Shown: piece after piece, positions 35,137 to 43,997 of the stretch | Numbering within the stretch: position 1 is the stretch's first letter | Layout: every line of letters begins with the position of its first letter | Assembly (NCBI GenBank): GCA_020635815.1 | Contig: JACJZB010000003.1 | Location: 62,001-126,000 of the forward strand | Length of the DNA: 64,000 bases | Direction: 5' to 3' | DNA from: Flavobacteriales bacterium | GTDB taxonomy: Bacteria; Bacteroidota; Bacteroidia; Flavobacteriales_E; Vicingaceae | Notes under the pieces: generated by a model | Told to the model about the DNA's origin: nothing | Databases searched by the model: none | Seen by the model: the letters and a program-made list of their open reading frames with translations, nothing else | Position numbers and translations under genes: made by a program

Positions 35137-35637
35137 ATGATTCGGAATTTTATTCTTATCGTACTTGTAACGATGAGTGTTGCGTTTGCTCCTCATGAGT
35201 ATTTTGTATCTGTAACAGAAGCAGAGTACAATGAGCAATCTCAAACTTTTCAGATGACAATGAAATTTATTGGACACGACTTAGAGAAAGCATTAAGTGA
35301 AGCAGGGGTGCCAGAACTAAATTTAGGAACTGAAAAGGAAGATAAATCAGCTGATAAGTACATTCTAGATTACATCAATAAAACTTTTCAATTTAATGTA
35401 AATGACAAAAAAATGACTTTACAAATGGTTGGGAAAGAAGTAGGTAATGATGATTTTATTTATTGCTACATCGAAACAGAAAAAGTTAGAAAACCAAAAA
35501 AGATTTTAATTGAGAATTCAATGTTAGTAGAAGTTTTTACAGCTCAAGAAAACATTGTTTATTTAACAATTAGCACAAAAAAAAGTAGTTTTTCTTTCAA
35601 TAAGGATAAAAGAAAAAAGACACTAAACATAGAATAA
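35137..35637 (+). CDS. DUF6702-family secreted protein
   Basis: The 166-residue product has a short signal peptide (FILIVLVTMSVAFA) followed by PHEYFVSVTEAEYN, typical of the DUF6702 family. The rest is a small beta-sandwich-like domain ending with a lysine-rich strand (KKSSFSFNKDKRKKTLNIE). Function is unknown. It lies 7 bases before an M1 peptidase gene; this pairing suggests a joint periplasmic or envelope role. Confidence 0.8.
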   Translation: MIRNFILIVLVTMSVAFAPHEYFVSVTEAEYNEQSQTFQMTMKFIGHDLEKALSEAGVPELNLGTEKEDKSADKYILDYINKTFQFNVNDKKMTLQMVGKEVGNDDFIYCYIETEKVRKPKKILIENSMLVEVFTAQENIVYLTISTKKSSFSFNKDKRKKTLNIE

Positions 35638-35644
35638 AAAGGAC

Positions 35645-37987
35645 ATGAATAAAGGGATATTATTTTCAATGGCAACATTGATTTTGGGAACTGTTTTTGC
35701 TCAAAGTAACCTAAACACAAGTAAGTTTAAGCAATTAAAAGAAGAGTTAGCAACACCAAATGTTTACCGAACAGCTTCAGGTGCACCAGGTCATCAATAC
35801 TACCAACAAAAAGCAGATTATTTAATTAATGTTGAGTTAGATGATGCTAAACAAATTGTAAAAGGTGACGAATCAATTACTTATAAAAATAATTCTCCTG
35901 ACAAATTAGACTATTTGTGGATTCAATTAGACCAAAACATGAGAGCTAAAGATTCTGATTCTAAAAAGGTAGAAACAACCAATATTGATAAAAGAATGAG
36001 TTTCGCAGAATTAGCCGAAATGCACAACGAATTTGATGGTGGTTTTAAATTAGAATATGTGAAAGACGGAAGTGGAAAAGATTTAAAATATACCATTAAC
36101 AAAACGATGATGCGTGTTGATTTGCCAAAACCATTAATGCCTGGAGCGACATCTACTTTAAAAATAAAATGGTGGTATAATGTAAATAATAGAGATGAAA
36201 TTGGAGGAAGATCGGGCTATGAATATTTTAAAGACGAAGATAATTACTTATATACGATAGCTCAATTTTATCCTAGAATGGCGGTTTACAACGAAGTAGA
36301 AGGTTGGCAGAATAAACAATTTTTAGGAAGAGGAGAATTTACATTAACCTTTGGTGATTATAAAGTAAATATTACTGTTCCTTCAGATCACATTGTTGGT
36401 GCTACAGGATCGCTTACAAATGCTTCGTCAGTTTTAACTAGTGAGCAGCGTTCTCGATTTGCGAAAGCTCAAAACGAATATGTAACGCCAGTAATGATAG
36501 TTACACAAGAAGAGGCTGAAGAGGCTGAAAAAAACAAAGCAGAAGGAACAAAAACATGGTCGTTTAGTGCAACTAATGTTCGTGATTTTGCTTTTGCTAC
36601 TTCACGTAAATTTATTTGGGATGCAATGGCTGTTAAGTACAATGGAAAGAAAACTTTAGCCATGAGTTATTACCCCAAAGAAGGGAATCCACTTTGGGAA
36701 AAATACAGTACCAAAGTAGTTGCTCACACTATTGCTTCTTATTCAAAACATACGTGTGATTATCCTTATCCTGTTGCTATTTCAGTACATTCAAAAAGTA
36801 TAGGAATGGAGTACCCAATGATTTGTTTTAACGGAGGAAGACCAAATGAAGATGGTACTTATTCAGAAAGAACGAAATATGCAATGATAGGCGTGATTAT
36901 ACATGAAGTTGGGCATAACTTCTTTCCAATGATTATTAATTCTGATGAAAGACAGTGGACATGGATGGATGAAGGGTTAAATACCTTTACACAATATATG
37001 TGTGAACAAGAGTGGGAGAGAGGTTACCCTTCGAGAAGAGGACCGGCTTATAAAATTGTTGATTACATGAAGGGAGATAAGAAAGGAATAACTCCAATTA
37101 TGACAAATTCTGAATCGATATTACAATTTGGAAACAATGCTTATGGTAAACCAGCTACGGCTCTTAATATTTTAAGAGAAACAGTTATGGGTAGAGAGTT
37201 GTTTGATTTTGCTTTTAAAACTTATGCAGAAAGATGGAAGTTTAAGCATCCAACTCCAGCTGATTTTTTTAGAACAATGGAAGATGCTTCTGGAGTAGAT
37301 TTAGATTGGTTTTGGAGAGGTTGGTTCTACACTACAGACCACGTTGATATTGCAATAAATAATGTAGAATGGTTTAAAATAGATACAAAAGATCCTAAGG
37401 TTGAAAAAGCTTTTGAAAAAGAGTTGGAAGCAAGAATTAAGTTTAAAGGAGATGAAAATAATAAAGAATTTATAAAAGAAACTTATGATGAAAAAGATGC
37501 TTCTATAAATGATTTTTATGATTCTTACGACCCTTTTGAAGTATTGCTGATTGATGAGGTAGATTATAAAAAATATTTAAAGAATTTAGATAAAGAAGAT
37601 TTAGAAATATTAAATGGAGATTATAATTATTATAATATCTCGTTTGAAAATAAAGGAGGTTTGGTAATGCCTTTAATCTTGAATTTTACCTTTAAAGATG
37701 GTTCATCAGAAGAAGTAAGAATACCTGTCGAAGTATGGAAGCGTAACAATTATAATATAACTAAAGTGTTTTTCTTTAAAAAAGAAGTGGTGAGTGTTGA
37801 ATTAGACCCTTGGTTAGAAACTGCAGATACAGATGTGAATAACAATAATTGGCCTCCTAAAATGCAGCCAAGTAAATTTGAGTTATATAAAGCAAAAAAA
37901 TATGGCTGGGGTGCTGACGGTAAAGAAAATCCGATGCAGCGATTAAAGAAAAATGAAGAGCTGAAAAATCAATCAGAAGAAAAATAA
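35645..37987 (+). CDS. Secreted M1-family zinc metallopeptidase
   Basis: The 780-residue product has a signal peptide (ILFSMATLILGTVFAQ). The M1 catalytic site includes SIGMEYP in place of GAMEN, IHEVGHNFFP (zinc His pair, about 420-424) and the third ligand in WTWMDEGLNTF. A C-terminal region of charged helices and strands ends in a lysine-rich tail. It lies directly behind the DUF6702 gene. It shares the peptidase half with the 4065-7100 protein but lacks the barrel-like tail. The substrate is unknown. Confidence 0.9.
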   Translation: MNKGILFSMATLILGTVFAQSNLNTSKFKQLKEELATPNVYRTASGAPGHQYYQQKADYLINVELDDAKQIVKGDESITYKNNSPDKLDYLWIQLDQNMRAKDSDSKKVETTNIDKRMSFAELAEMHNEFDGGFKLEYVKDGSGKDLKYTINKTMMRVDLPKPLMPGATSTLKIKWWYNVNNRDEIGGRSGYEYFKDEDNYLYTIAQFYPRMAVYNEVEGWQNKQFLGRGEFTLTFGDYKVNITVPSDHIVGATGSLTNASSVLTSEQRSRFAKAQNEYVTPVMIVTQEEAEEAEKNKAEGTKTWSFSATNVRDFAFATSRKFIWDAMAVKYNGKKTLAMSYYPKEGNPLWEKYSTKVVAHTIASYSKHTCDYPYPVAISVHSKSIGMEYPMICFNGGRPNEDGTYSERTKYAMIGVIIHEVGHNFFPMIINSDERQWTWMDEGLNTFTQYMCEQEWERGYPSRRGPAYKIVDYMKGDKKGITPIMTNSESILQFGNNAYGKPATALNILRETVMGRELFDFAFKTYAERWKFKHPTPADFFRTMEDASGVDLDWFWRGWFYTTDHVDIAINNVEWFKIDTKDPKVEKAFEKELEARIKFKGDENNKEFIKETYDEKDASINDFYDSYDPFEVLLIDEVDYKKYLKNLDKEDLEILNGDYNYYNISFENKGGLVMPLILNFTFKDGSSEEVRIPVEVWKRNNYNITKVFFFKKEVVSVELDPWLETADTDVNNNNWPPKMQPSKFELYKAKKYGWGADGKENPMQRLKKNEELKNQSEEK

Positions 37988-37996
37988 TAATATTTA

Positions 37997-38022
37997 AGCG
38001 TAGTTTTTAACTGCGCTTTTTT
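37997..38022 (+). terminator. Rho-independent terminator after the second M1 peptidase gene
   Basis: AGCGTAGTT (37997-38005) pairs with AACTGCGCT (38009-38017) with one G-T wobble, followed by TTTTT. Confidence 0.75.
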
Positions 38023-38096
38023 ATTAATACTGATTGTAAAAAAAAATAATCATCACGTTTTTTACAGCTTGCCCATTTTTTTTAGTTTGAGTGGTT

Positions 38097-38675
38097 TTAG
38101 TTCTCTTTTTTTGAGCCGCTTATTATTCTCGAAACAATTCCTTTTTGGTTGGTAAACTCAGCTATAAATACACCGCCAAAGTGAAGCATGACAAACCCTA
38201 TCAAGTAATAAATGCTAAGCACATGAATTTCTTCCATAGGTTCTTTTAAATCTCGTGAACCAAACTTTATTACAAGCCCAGTAACTAATGAAACAACTAC
38301 ACAGAGATAGAAAACGATATAAGTCCATTTTTGAATTTTTTCTTTTAGTGTTAATCCTTTCTCAAAAGGATTTTGAAACTTCATTTGACCAAATAAAGGG
38401 AGTATAAATCGTAAACTAAATAAACCTGTTAATACATACCCAATATAAATATGCCAAGCCCACATGGGTTCTCTTATTTTTTTTGCTAAAACAACAAGTT
38501 GATCCTGTGATAAAATTTGGTCAGTGCCATTTAAATACTCTTGTATAATGGCAGCAACATTATGTTTGTTCATCCAAGTTAAACGTAAAAAAATAGTAAA
38601 TAATAATAAGATAAATGAAATAGCTATTGCCCAGTGAATGATTCGATATAACGTTGAATATTTTATGTTTTTCAT
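38097..38675 (-). CDS. Cytochrome b561-type membrane protein
   Basis: The 192-residue product has four transmembrane helices (about 12-30, 75-95, 113-133 and 148-170). Histidines are placed for b-heme: RIIHWAIAIS (helix 1), WAWHIYIGY (helix 2) and GFVMLHFGGVF (helix 4). This matches the prokaryotic cytochrome b561/Ni-hydrogenase b-subunit family, which passes electrons in the inner membrane. The partner is unknown; the gene stands alone. Confidence 0.85.
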   Translation of the reverse strand: MKNIKYSTLYRIIHWAIAISFILLLFTIFLRLTWMNKHNVAAIIQEYLNGTDQILSQDQLVVLAKKIREPMWAWHIYIGYVLTGLFSLRFILPLFGQMKFQNPFEKGLTLKEKIQKWTYIVFYLCVVVSLVTGLVIKFGSRDLKEPMEEIHVLSIYYLIGFVMLHFGGVFIAEFTNQKGIVSRIISGSKKEN

Positions 38676-38901
38676 GATATATTTTTTACACTGTCTTTTT
38701 TATTATATGTCACAAATATACGATGGGTTTTTAAAATGATTTGTGATTTTTGCTATAGGTATATTTTTAGATGAAAGAAATGTTAATGATAGGTTTTGTT
38801 TGTTGTTTTAATCTATTTGATAATGAGTAAGAACAAGTTCTTACCCACTAAATTTCAGTTTAGCACTAATGTCTGTTTCATATTAATGCCTTAGTTTTAT
38901 T

Positions 38902-39939
38902 TTAAAAACTGTTATTTTTTTTTATTATCTTAATTATACGACTGTATTCGACATCTGCTAAATTCCAATAATACAATTTAGGGTCAGTTGTATTTGTAAA
39001 CTGTACAACTACTGCATCTATATCTTCATGATATTTTGCTATGCTTTGATATCCTGGAACCCATCCTTTATGTTCATATTCATATATAGAAGAATAAATT
39101 TCCTTTTCTTTATCATCAAATATACTACCATCATTTAATGCTCTTAAAAATATACCCACATCTTCTGCAGAAGCAAGCATTCCAATATCGTCAGTCTTTA
39201 AATCAAAAGGGTGTCCTTTATGATATCCACTCATTACATCTTCTATATTGACATAATCTATTGATTTAAAAGTGTTTTTTAGGTTTAGTCGATTTAAAAT
39301 ATTTTCCTGAATGAATTCAAAGTTAGGATATCCTAAAACCTTATCTATAATTTTAGAAAGCAGCAAGTAATTGGTATTACAGTATTCATAATCATTATCA
39401 GGTTTAAAATTGGCAGGCAAATCAAGTACTAAATCAATTTTCTCTTGATAAGTTTCTTTTGGGTGTGCCCAGTAGTCATCAGCATCTGTATAATTAGGGA
39501 TACCACTACGATGTTCTACCATTAACTTTAGTGTGATTTTATCTGCATTTTCAATTCGTCCTGAAAGTTCTGGAAGGTAGTCAGCTAATGTTTTTTCTAA
39601 AGATAATTGTCCATTATTAACCAACTTTGTTATTGCAACCGCAGTAAACAGTTTACTTATGCTTGCTATTTTGAATAATGCATGTGGATTTGCAGGTATT
39701 CTACTACTTTTATCGTGCCAACCAGCGGCATAAAATTCAGATGGTTTATTTACTTTATCTACATATATAATTATACCATCAAATCCATTGTTTACAGCTT
39801 CATTTGCTTGCTCTTGAATTGTATCTGGTAATGGCAATATCCACGCCTTAACCACAATCCATGGAACAAAATACAAAGAGATAATTGTTCCTAATAACAA
39901 TGAAATTTTAATTACTAATTTAGTTTTTTTCTTTGTCAT
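38902..39939 (-). CDS. Serine hydrolase of the beta-lactamase class C/penicillin-binding type
   Basis: The 345-residue product has an N-terminal membrane anchor or signal (about 8-28), then SISK (nucleophile Ser in FKIASISKLFTAV), YCNTN for the YxN motif and MVEHRSGIPNY. It resembles beta-lactamase-related esterases or DD-peptidases. The start at 39939 is chosen because GGAG lies six bases before it; an upstream ATG is at 39957. Upstream is an attC-like foldable site (39975-40097), so the gene may be an acquired cassette. The substrate is unknown. Confidence 0.85.
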   Translation of the reverse strand: MTKKKTKLVIKISLLLGTIISLYFVPWIVVKAWILPLPDTIQEQANEAVNNGFDGIIIYVDKVNKPSEFYAAGWHDKSSRIPANPHALFKIASISKLFTAVAITKLVNNGQLSLEKTLADYLPELSGRIENADKITLKLMVEHRSGIPNYTDADDYWAHPKETYQEKIDLVLDLPANFKPDNDYEYCNTNYLLLSKIIDKVLGYPNFEFIQENILNRLNLKNTFKSIDYVNIEDVMSGYHKGHPFDLKTDDIGMLASAEDVGIFLRALNDGSIFDDKEKEIYSSIYEYEHKGWVPGYQSIAKYHEDIDAVVVQFTNTTDPKLYYWNLADVEYSRIIKIIKKNNSF

Positions 39940-39973
39940 GATGTCTCCAAATGACATTCTAGTTTAATTACAG

Positions 39974-40098
39974 CAACGCTATTCTATGTCACGTTTTAAC
40001 CCTTTTTTCGGCTATGCTCAGCATAAACAAGCTCAGAATTTATATAAAATCGTTTGTTAAACGAAGTTAGCTGATTTTCAGGATAAAGTCAAGCGTTG
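39974..40098. repeat. Site D: ~123-bp attC-like foldable site
   Basis: The ends are the perfect inverted pair CAACGCT (39974-39980) and AGCGTTG (40092-40098), again AAC...GTT. Read on the minus strand it ends ACATAGAATAGCGTT, close to ACATATAGTAGCGTT at the ends of repeats A and B. Inside are hairpins TATGC-tca-GCATA and TCGTTT-gtt-AAACGA. Its right part, AGCTGATTTTCAG then GCGTTGT, resembles minus-strand sequence next to the cassette at 2080-2110. It lies directly upstream of the serine hydrolase gene, as repeats A and B lie upstream of their cassette genes. Confidence 0.55.
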
Positions 40099-40266
40099 TT
40101 CATCTTGTTTTAAAAGTTAGTTAGACCTTTGACTATATTTCGTTGGCTCTTTAAAGCTTTTACTTTCGCAAAACGTGCTCAGGGTGACATTACTCATGAT
40201 GACAAAATATCTATTTTTAAAGAGATTTCTGTTTCCGCTTCGCTACACAGGAGTAAAAAAAGAAAA
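40099..40266. other. Intergenic stretch with a possible interspersed-repeat relic
   Basis: GTGCTCAGGGTGACATTA followed by GAGATTTCTG and CGCTTCGCTACACAGG resembles the short dispersed repeats often seen between Bacteroidota genes. No gene or promoter of confidence is visible. Confidence 0.25.
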
Positions 40267-40755
40267 TTACAATCCTTGTTGAAAAGCCACCATTTTTATT
40301 GCTGTAATAGCAGCTTCGTCTCCTTTGTTGCCATGTTTACCACCAGAGCGGTCTAAACCTTGTTGGATGGTATTGTCGGTAAGTACACCAAAAATTACGG
40401 GTTTGTTGTATTTTAAGCCTACATCTTTAATGCCTAAAGCAGTTGCTTCACACACAAAATCAAAATGTTTGGTTTCTCCTTGTATAACACTGCCTAAACA
40501 AATTACAGCATCTACATTTGTTTTTTCTAATAAACTTTGAGCAGCTAAAGGCAATTCAAAGCTTCCAGGTATGTTTTTTACAATAATGTTTGATTCTGTA
40601 GCTCCATGCTTAACTAAAGTGTTGTAAGCACCGTTTAACAGGCCAGAAGTAATATTTTCGTTCCATTCAGAAACAACAATTCCGAAAACCATTTTACTAG
40701 CATCCGGAATTGAATTAATATCGTAATCAGAAAGATTTTTGTTTATAGTAGCCAT
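40267..40755 (-). CDS. ribH: 6,7-dimethyl-8-ribityllumazine synthase
   Basis: The 162-residue enzyme condenses the ribityl-uracil and dihydroxybutanone phosphate precursors in riboflavin synthesis. Family blocks are VVSEWNENITSGLL, IPGSFELPLAAQ, ICLGSVIQGETKHFDFVC (catalytic His region) and GVLTDNTIQQGLDRSGGKHGNKG. Length is standard. It lies 3 bases after the TPR gene stop, so the two are co-transcribed. No FMN riboswitch is evident upstream. Confidence 0.96.
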   Translation of the reverse strand: MATINKNLSDYDINSIPDASKMVFGIVVSEWNENITSGLLNGAYNTLVKHGATESNIIVKNIPGSFELPLAAQSLLEKTNVDAVICLGSVIQGETKHFDFVCEATALGIKDVGLKYNKPVIFGVLTDNTIQQGLDRSGGKHGNKGDEAAITAIKMVAFQQGL

Positions 40756-40758
40756 AAA

Positions 40759-41445
40759 CTATTTTAGAGCTTCAGCTCTAGCTAAGTATTTTTCAATAGT
40801 TCTACCTTCGCTCGATTCAGCGTAATCATTCTTAATTTTTGTATAGTTATCAAACGCAGCTTGGTAATCACCTTTTTCTTCGTAAGCAATACCTGCTTTA
40901 AACAAATACATTGGAGAAGTTAAATCGTTTTCTTGGTTTTTAGCTGCTTTTTTGTAGTAGCTAATAGCATCATCAATTTCTCCTAATTCTAAATAAGCAT
41001 CGCCAATAGCGCCTAAAGCAATAGAGCTAACCATAATGTCGTCAGAGCTAAAACTTTTTAATTCATCAATAGCAGCTTCGTAATCTCCAGTTCTTAAATA
41101 AGATATTCCTAAATAATAGTGTGCAAGGTTTGCCGATTTTGTTCCACTATATTCATCAATAATATCAATAAAACCATAGTTTAAACCATCGCCATTAATT
41201 GCTTTTTGTAATGAATCTTGCTCAAAATATTTCTCAGCCATAAACATAGAAGATTGCGCTTCTATTTCCATTGGAGCAATGTACATTTTAGTGTAGCCTA
41301 AGTATAATGCAATAACTACAACAATACCTCCAACTATTATTGAAAGGTTTTTTTTGTTGTTTTCTACAAAATGTTCCGTTTTACTGTAAACCTCTTGTAC
41401 GTCAACTATTACTTCTTGATTTTCCTCGTTATGTTTTTTACTCAT
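40759..41445 (-). CDS. Membrane-anchored tetratricopeptide-repeat protein
   Basis: The 228-residue product has one transmembrane helix (about 35-54; LSIIVGGIVVVIALYLGY) after an acidic N-terminus, then four TPR-like helical pairs (for example NLAHYYLGISYLRTGDYEAAI, SIALGAIGDAYLELGEIDDAI). The layout resembles YfgM-like proteins, which act at the periplasmic face with chaperones. It is co-transcribed with ribH. The role is inferred only from architecture. Confidence 0.85.
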   Translation of the reverse strand: MSKKHNEENQEVIVDVQEVYSKTEHFVENNKKNLSIIVGGIVVVIALYLGYTKMYIAPMEIEAQSSMFMAEKYFEQDSLQKAINGDGLNYGFIDIIDEYSGTKSANLAHYYLGISYLRTGDYEAAIDELKSFSSDDIMVSSIALGAIGDAYLELGEIDDAISYYKKAAKNQENDLTSPMYLFKAGIAYEEKGDYQAAFDNYTKIKNDYAESSEGRTIEKYLARAEALK

Positions 41446-41471
41446 TGTTCACTAAAATTATAATAAGATTG

Positions 41472-41503
41472 CAAAAATAGCTTTTTTTTAAAATGAATAG
41501 CAA
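41472..41503 (-). promoter_or_regulatory. Promoter of the TPR-ribH pair
   Basis: On the minus strand TTG (41503-41501), 21 bases, then TATTTTTG (41479-41472), matching the -33/-7 pattern, 26 bases before the ATG. Confidence 0.5.
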
Positions 41504-41533
41504 TTTTAACGATAATTCTCTATAAGTTATTAA

Positions 41534-41541
41534 TAAATTTG
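41534..41541 (+). promoter_or_regulatory. -7 promoter box (TAAATTTG) of recF
   Basis: TAAATTTG ends four bases before the ATG at 41546, so the recF message is predicted to be leaderless. No -33 TTG was identified. Confidence 0.45.
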
Positions 41542-41545
41542 TGTC

Positions 41546-42649
41546 ATGTTACTTAAAGAGTTAAATATTATAAATTTTAAAAACTGTAGCGAAGCCAATT
41601 TACAGTTTACCGAAAATGTGAATTGCTTTTTGGGAAACAATGGAGAAGGGAAGACTAACTTGTTGGATGCTATTTATTATTTGTCTTTTTGTAAAAGCTA
41701 TTTTAATCCTATCGATAGTCAAAACATTAAGCACGAGGAACCATTTTTTGTGGTGGAAGGAATTTACGATAGAGGAGATAAAGACGAAGTTATTTATTGT
41801 GGATTAAAACGAAATCAGAAAAAACAATTTAAACGGAACAAGAAAAACTACGAACGATTGGCCGATCATATCGGAACTATTCCATTGGTTATGATTTCGC
41901 CAATAGATATTTTATTGATTATTGAAGGAAGTGACGGAAGACGGAAATTTATTGATGGCATTATTTCGCAATACGATAAGAGCTATTTAAACAATTTATT
42001 AAATTATAATAAAGCTTTGCATCACCGTAATTTGTTGTTAAAATCGTTTTGGTTAAATCGAAACTTCGATAAAGATTCGTTAGAGATTTGGGATGAGCAA
42101 CTGATTAAATATGGAGTGCTTATTCATAACTCTAGAAAAACATTTGTAGATGATTTTACGCCAATTTTCCAGAAATATTATACCCAATTAAGTAATAATA
42201 AAGAGACAGTTGCTTTAATCTATCAATCGCAATTGAATGATGAAAAGTTTGAAGATTTATTGATTAACAATTTAGCTAAGGATAAAGCCAATCATTACAC
42301 CAATTTTGGAATTCATAAAGATGATTTGGTTTTTGAGATTGATGGATTTCCAATGAAGAAATTTGGTTCGCAAGGACAACAAAAAACGTATTTAATGGCG
42401 TTAAAGTTGGCTCAAGCCGAATTGATTAAAAATATTAGTGAAAAGAAAGTGATTTTTTTATTGGACGATATTTTTGATAAACTGGATGATAACCGCATGA
42501 AACAATTATTAGCAATAGTGAGTAATGGCGATTTTGGTCAAATATTTATTACAGATACAAGTTTGTCGAGAATACCTGATATTTTAACTGAAGAAAAGAT
42601 TAACTTTAAGGCTTTCAAAATAGAAGAAGGAGCAGCAACAGATGTCTAA
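41546..42649 (+). CDS. recF: DNA replication/repair protein RecF
   Basis: The 367-residue SMC-like ATPase helps load RecA at gapped DNA. The N-terminal LNIINFKNCSEANL and Walker A GNNGEGKTN (30-38), SPIDILLIIEGSDGRRKFIDG, the signature FGSQGQQKTYLMALKLAQAE and the Walker B region LLDDIFDKLDDNR (about 312-324) are all present. Length is normal. The stop overlaps the DUF721 gene start by 8 bases. Confidence 0.95.
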   Translation: MLLKELNIINFKNCSEANLQFTENVNCFLGNNGEGKTNLLDAIYYLSFCKSYFNPIDSQNIKHEEPFFVVEGIYDRGDKDEVIYCGLKRNQKKQFKRNKKNYERLADHIGTIPLVMISPIDILLIIEGSDGRRKFIDGIISQYDKSYLNNLLNYNKALHHRNLLLKSFWLNRNFDKDSLEIWDEQLIKYGVLIHNSRKTFVDDFTPIFQKYYTQLSNNKETVALIYQSQLNDEKFEDLLINNLAKDKANHYTNFGIHKDDLVFEIDGFPMKKFGSQGQQKTYLMALKLAQAELIKNISEKKVIFLLDDIFDKLDDNRMKQLLAIVSNGDFGQIFITDTSLSRIPDILTEEKINFKAFKIEEGAATDV

Positions 42650-42926
42650 AAAAGGACCATTAAAAGATGTAATAGATCAACTATTGAGAGCTTATGGCTA
42701 TCAAGATCAGTTAGATGAGATAGAGTTACTAAAAGCTTATGATGAAGTGGTGGGAACTGTTTTTGTAAAACATACCAAAGAAGTTTATTTTAAAAATAAA
42801 ACCTTGTATATAAAACTCGATTCTGCTGCTTTAAAGCAAGAGTTGAGTTATGCCAAAGAAGCCATTAGGCTTAAGCTAAATCAAATGATGGGAAAAAAAA
42901 TAGTTGAAGAAATTAATATCAAATAA
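42642..42926 (+). CDS. DUF721/DciA-like protein
   Basis: The 94-residue product matches the short DUF721 family: LLRAYGYQDQLDEIELLKAYDEVVG, then YFKNKTLYIKLDSAALKQEL. Longer relatives (DciA) assist helicase loading in bacteria lacking DnaC, and neighbouring recF fits a DNA-replication role. The start overlaps recF and the next gene begins one base after the stop, so the three are a tight operon. The exact function here is inferred. Confidence 0.85.
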   Translation: MSKKGPLKDVIDQLLRAYGYQDQLDEIELLKAYDEVVGTVFVKHTKEVYFKNKTLYIKLDSAALKQELSYAKEAIRLKLNQMMGKKIVEEINIK

Positions 42927-43475
42927 TTGAGTCCAATAAAAAACATACAACTAAGCCTTGGTAAGTTTAAGCTCAAAAACGAGAAGAAAAAACGGAATCG
43001 AAAAGTTAAGGCATTTAATTTAGAAAAAGCCTCTACTGTGGGTGTTATTTATAATGCGACCAACAGAAATGATTACGATTTAGCTAAAAAGTTTATTCAA
43101 TATTTAAAAGAAGAACGTAAAGATGTGTTGGCTTTAGGTTATATCAATTCTAAAAATTCGGATGATGTGGTTAAACCACACTTATATTATCAATTTTTTG
43201 ACAACAATAACATCTCTAAAATTAAAGTTCCTACTGGTTTAGATGCTACAAATTTTATTGAAAACCCTTTTAGTATTTTAATAGATTTAAATACAGAAGA
43301 CTGTTTCCCAATAGAATACATTACAACGCTATCAAAAGCTAGCTTTAAAGTTGGTGCTGCTGGTAATTACCGAAACGAAGAATGTGATTTAACTATCGAT
43401 ATTAGCCAAAACAATAATTTAGATTACTTAATTATTCAAATTAAGCACTATCTAAAAATGATTCAGCCGGGATGA
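42927..43475 (+). CDS. DUF6913-family protein
   Basis: The 182-residue product begins from a TTG directly after the DUF721 stop. It has a lysine-rich N-terminus (KFKLKNEKKKRNRK), then an alpha/beta domain (VGVIYNATNRNDYDLAKKFIQYL, FSILIDLNTEDCFPIEYITTLS, FKVGAAGNYRNEECDLTIDI). I read it as DUF6913, found in Bacteroidota and of unknown function. Conserved linkage to recF in related genomes would suggest a replication or repair link, but that cannot be checked here. Confidence 0.75.
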   Translation: MSPIKNIQLSLGKFKLKNEKKKRNRKVKAFNLEKASTVGVIYNATNRNDYDLAKKFIQYLKEERKDVLALGYINSKNSDDVVKPHLYYQFFDNNNISKIKVPTGLDATNFIENPFSILIDLNTEDCFPIEYITTLSKASFKVGAAGNYRNEECDLTIDISQNNNLDYLIIQIKHYLKMIQPG

Positions 43476-43521
43476 AATTGAGCTTGCTTTAACCGTTTAT
43501 TAATATGTGAAAATATTATCT

Positions 43522-43983
43522 ATGAAAATTATAGAGTTACTTTTAAAAAATGGTGTTAAAATGACCTGGACTTTAGCTTATATAGGAATAAGTAAAGATT
43601 TTATTTCTTTTGAAGATTGTTTAAAAGAAGCAGACTTAATCAAAGAATTAGATACAGATGTGCTATCAGAATTGTTTATTAAAATTGAAGAATCAAAGGA
43701 CTCAGCTTTAAATTTTTTAAAAGAATCAGGACTTGTAAATGATAATGAGATTGAGAAGAGTAATTGGGTATGGAGCACTACTTTTTTATATAACATTATT
43801 CAAACAGAAGAGGATATACACGATAAACTTAGGGCAATCGAAAATATTTGGAGCTTATTTGATTACCCAGAAGAGTTGAAACCCTATATCTATTATATGC
43901 CTAATTCGTTAGGTACGAAAACGGAAAAAGAATTATATGAAAGGTTTTTATTGTTTATGAAGGAAGAGAATAAAAAGTTTTAA
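43522..43983 (+). CDS. DUF2247-like protein
   Basis: The 153-residue product has KIIELLLKNGVKMTWTLAYIG at the start and ENIWSLFDYPEELKPYIYYMP near residue 115-135, resembling DUF2247 proteins, which are small acidic proteins often found in polymorphic-toxin immunity settings. No toxin is adjacent. A GTG start at 43507 would add five residues. It is probably an accessory gene; its role is unknown. Confidence 0.65.
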   Translation: MKIIELLLKNGVKMTWTLAYIGISKDFISFEDCLKEADLIKELDTDVLSELFIKIEESKDSALNFLKESGLVNDNEIEKSNWVWSTTFLYNIIQTEEDIHDKLRAIENIWSLFDYPEELKPYIYYMPNSLGTKTEKELYERFLLFMKEENKKF

Positions 43984-43997
43984 ACTAAGTTTTATTA

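Noticed and set aside
40129..40356. Plus-strand open frame before ribH
   Set aside because: It overlaps the ribH 3' end antisense and low-information intergenic sequence, and has no recognisable protein features.
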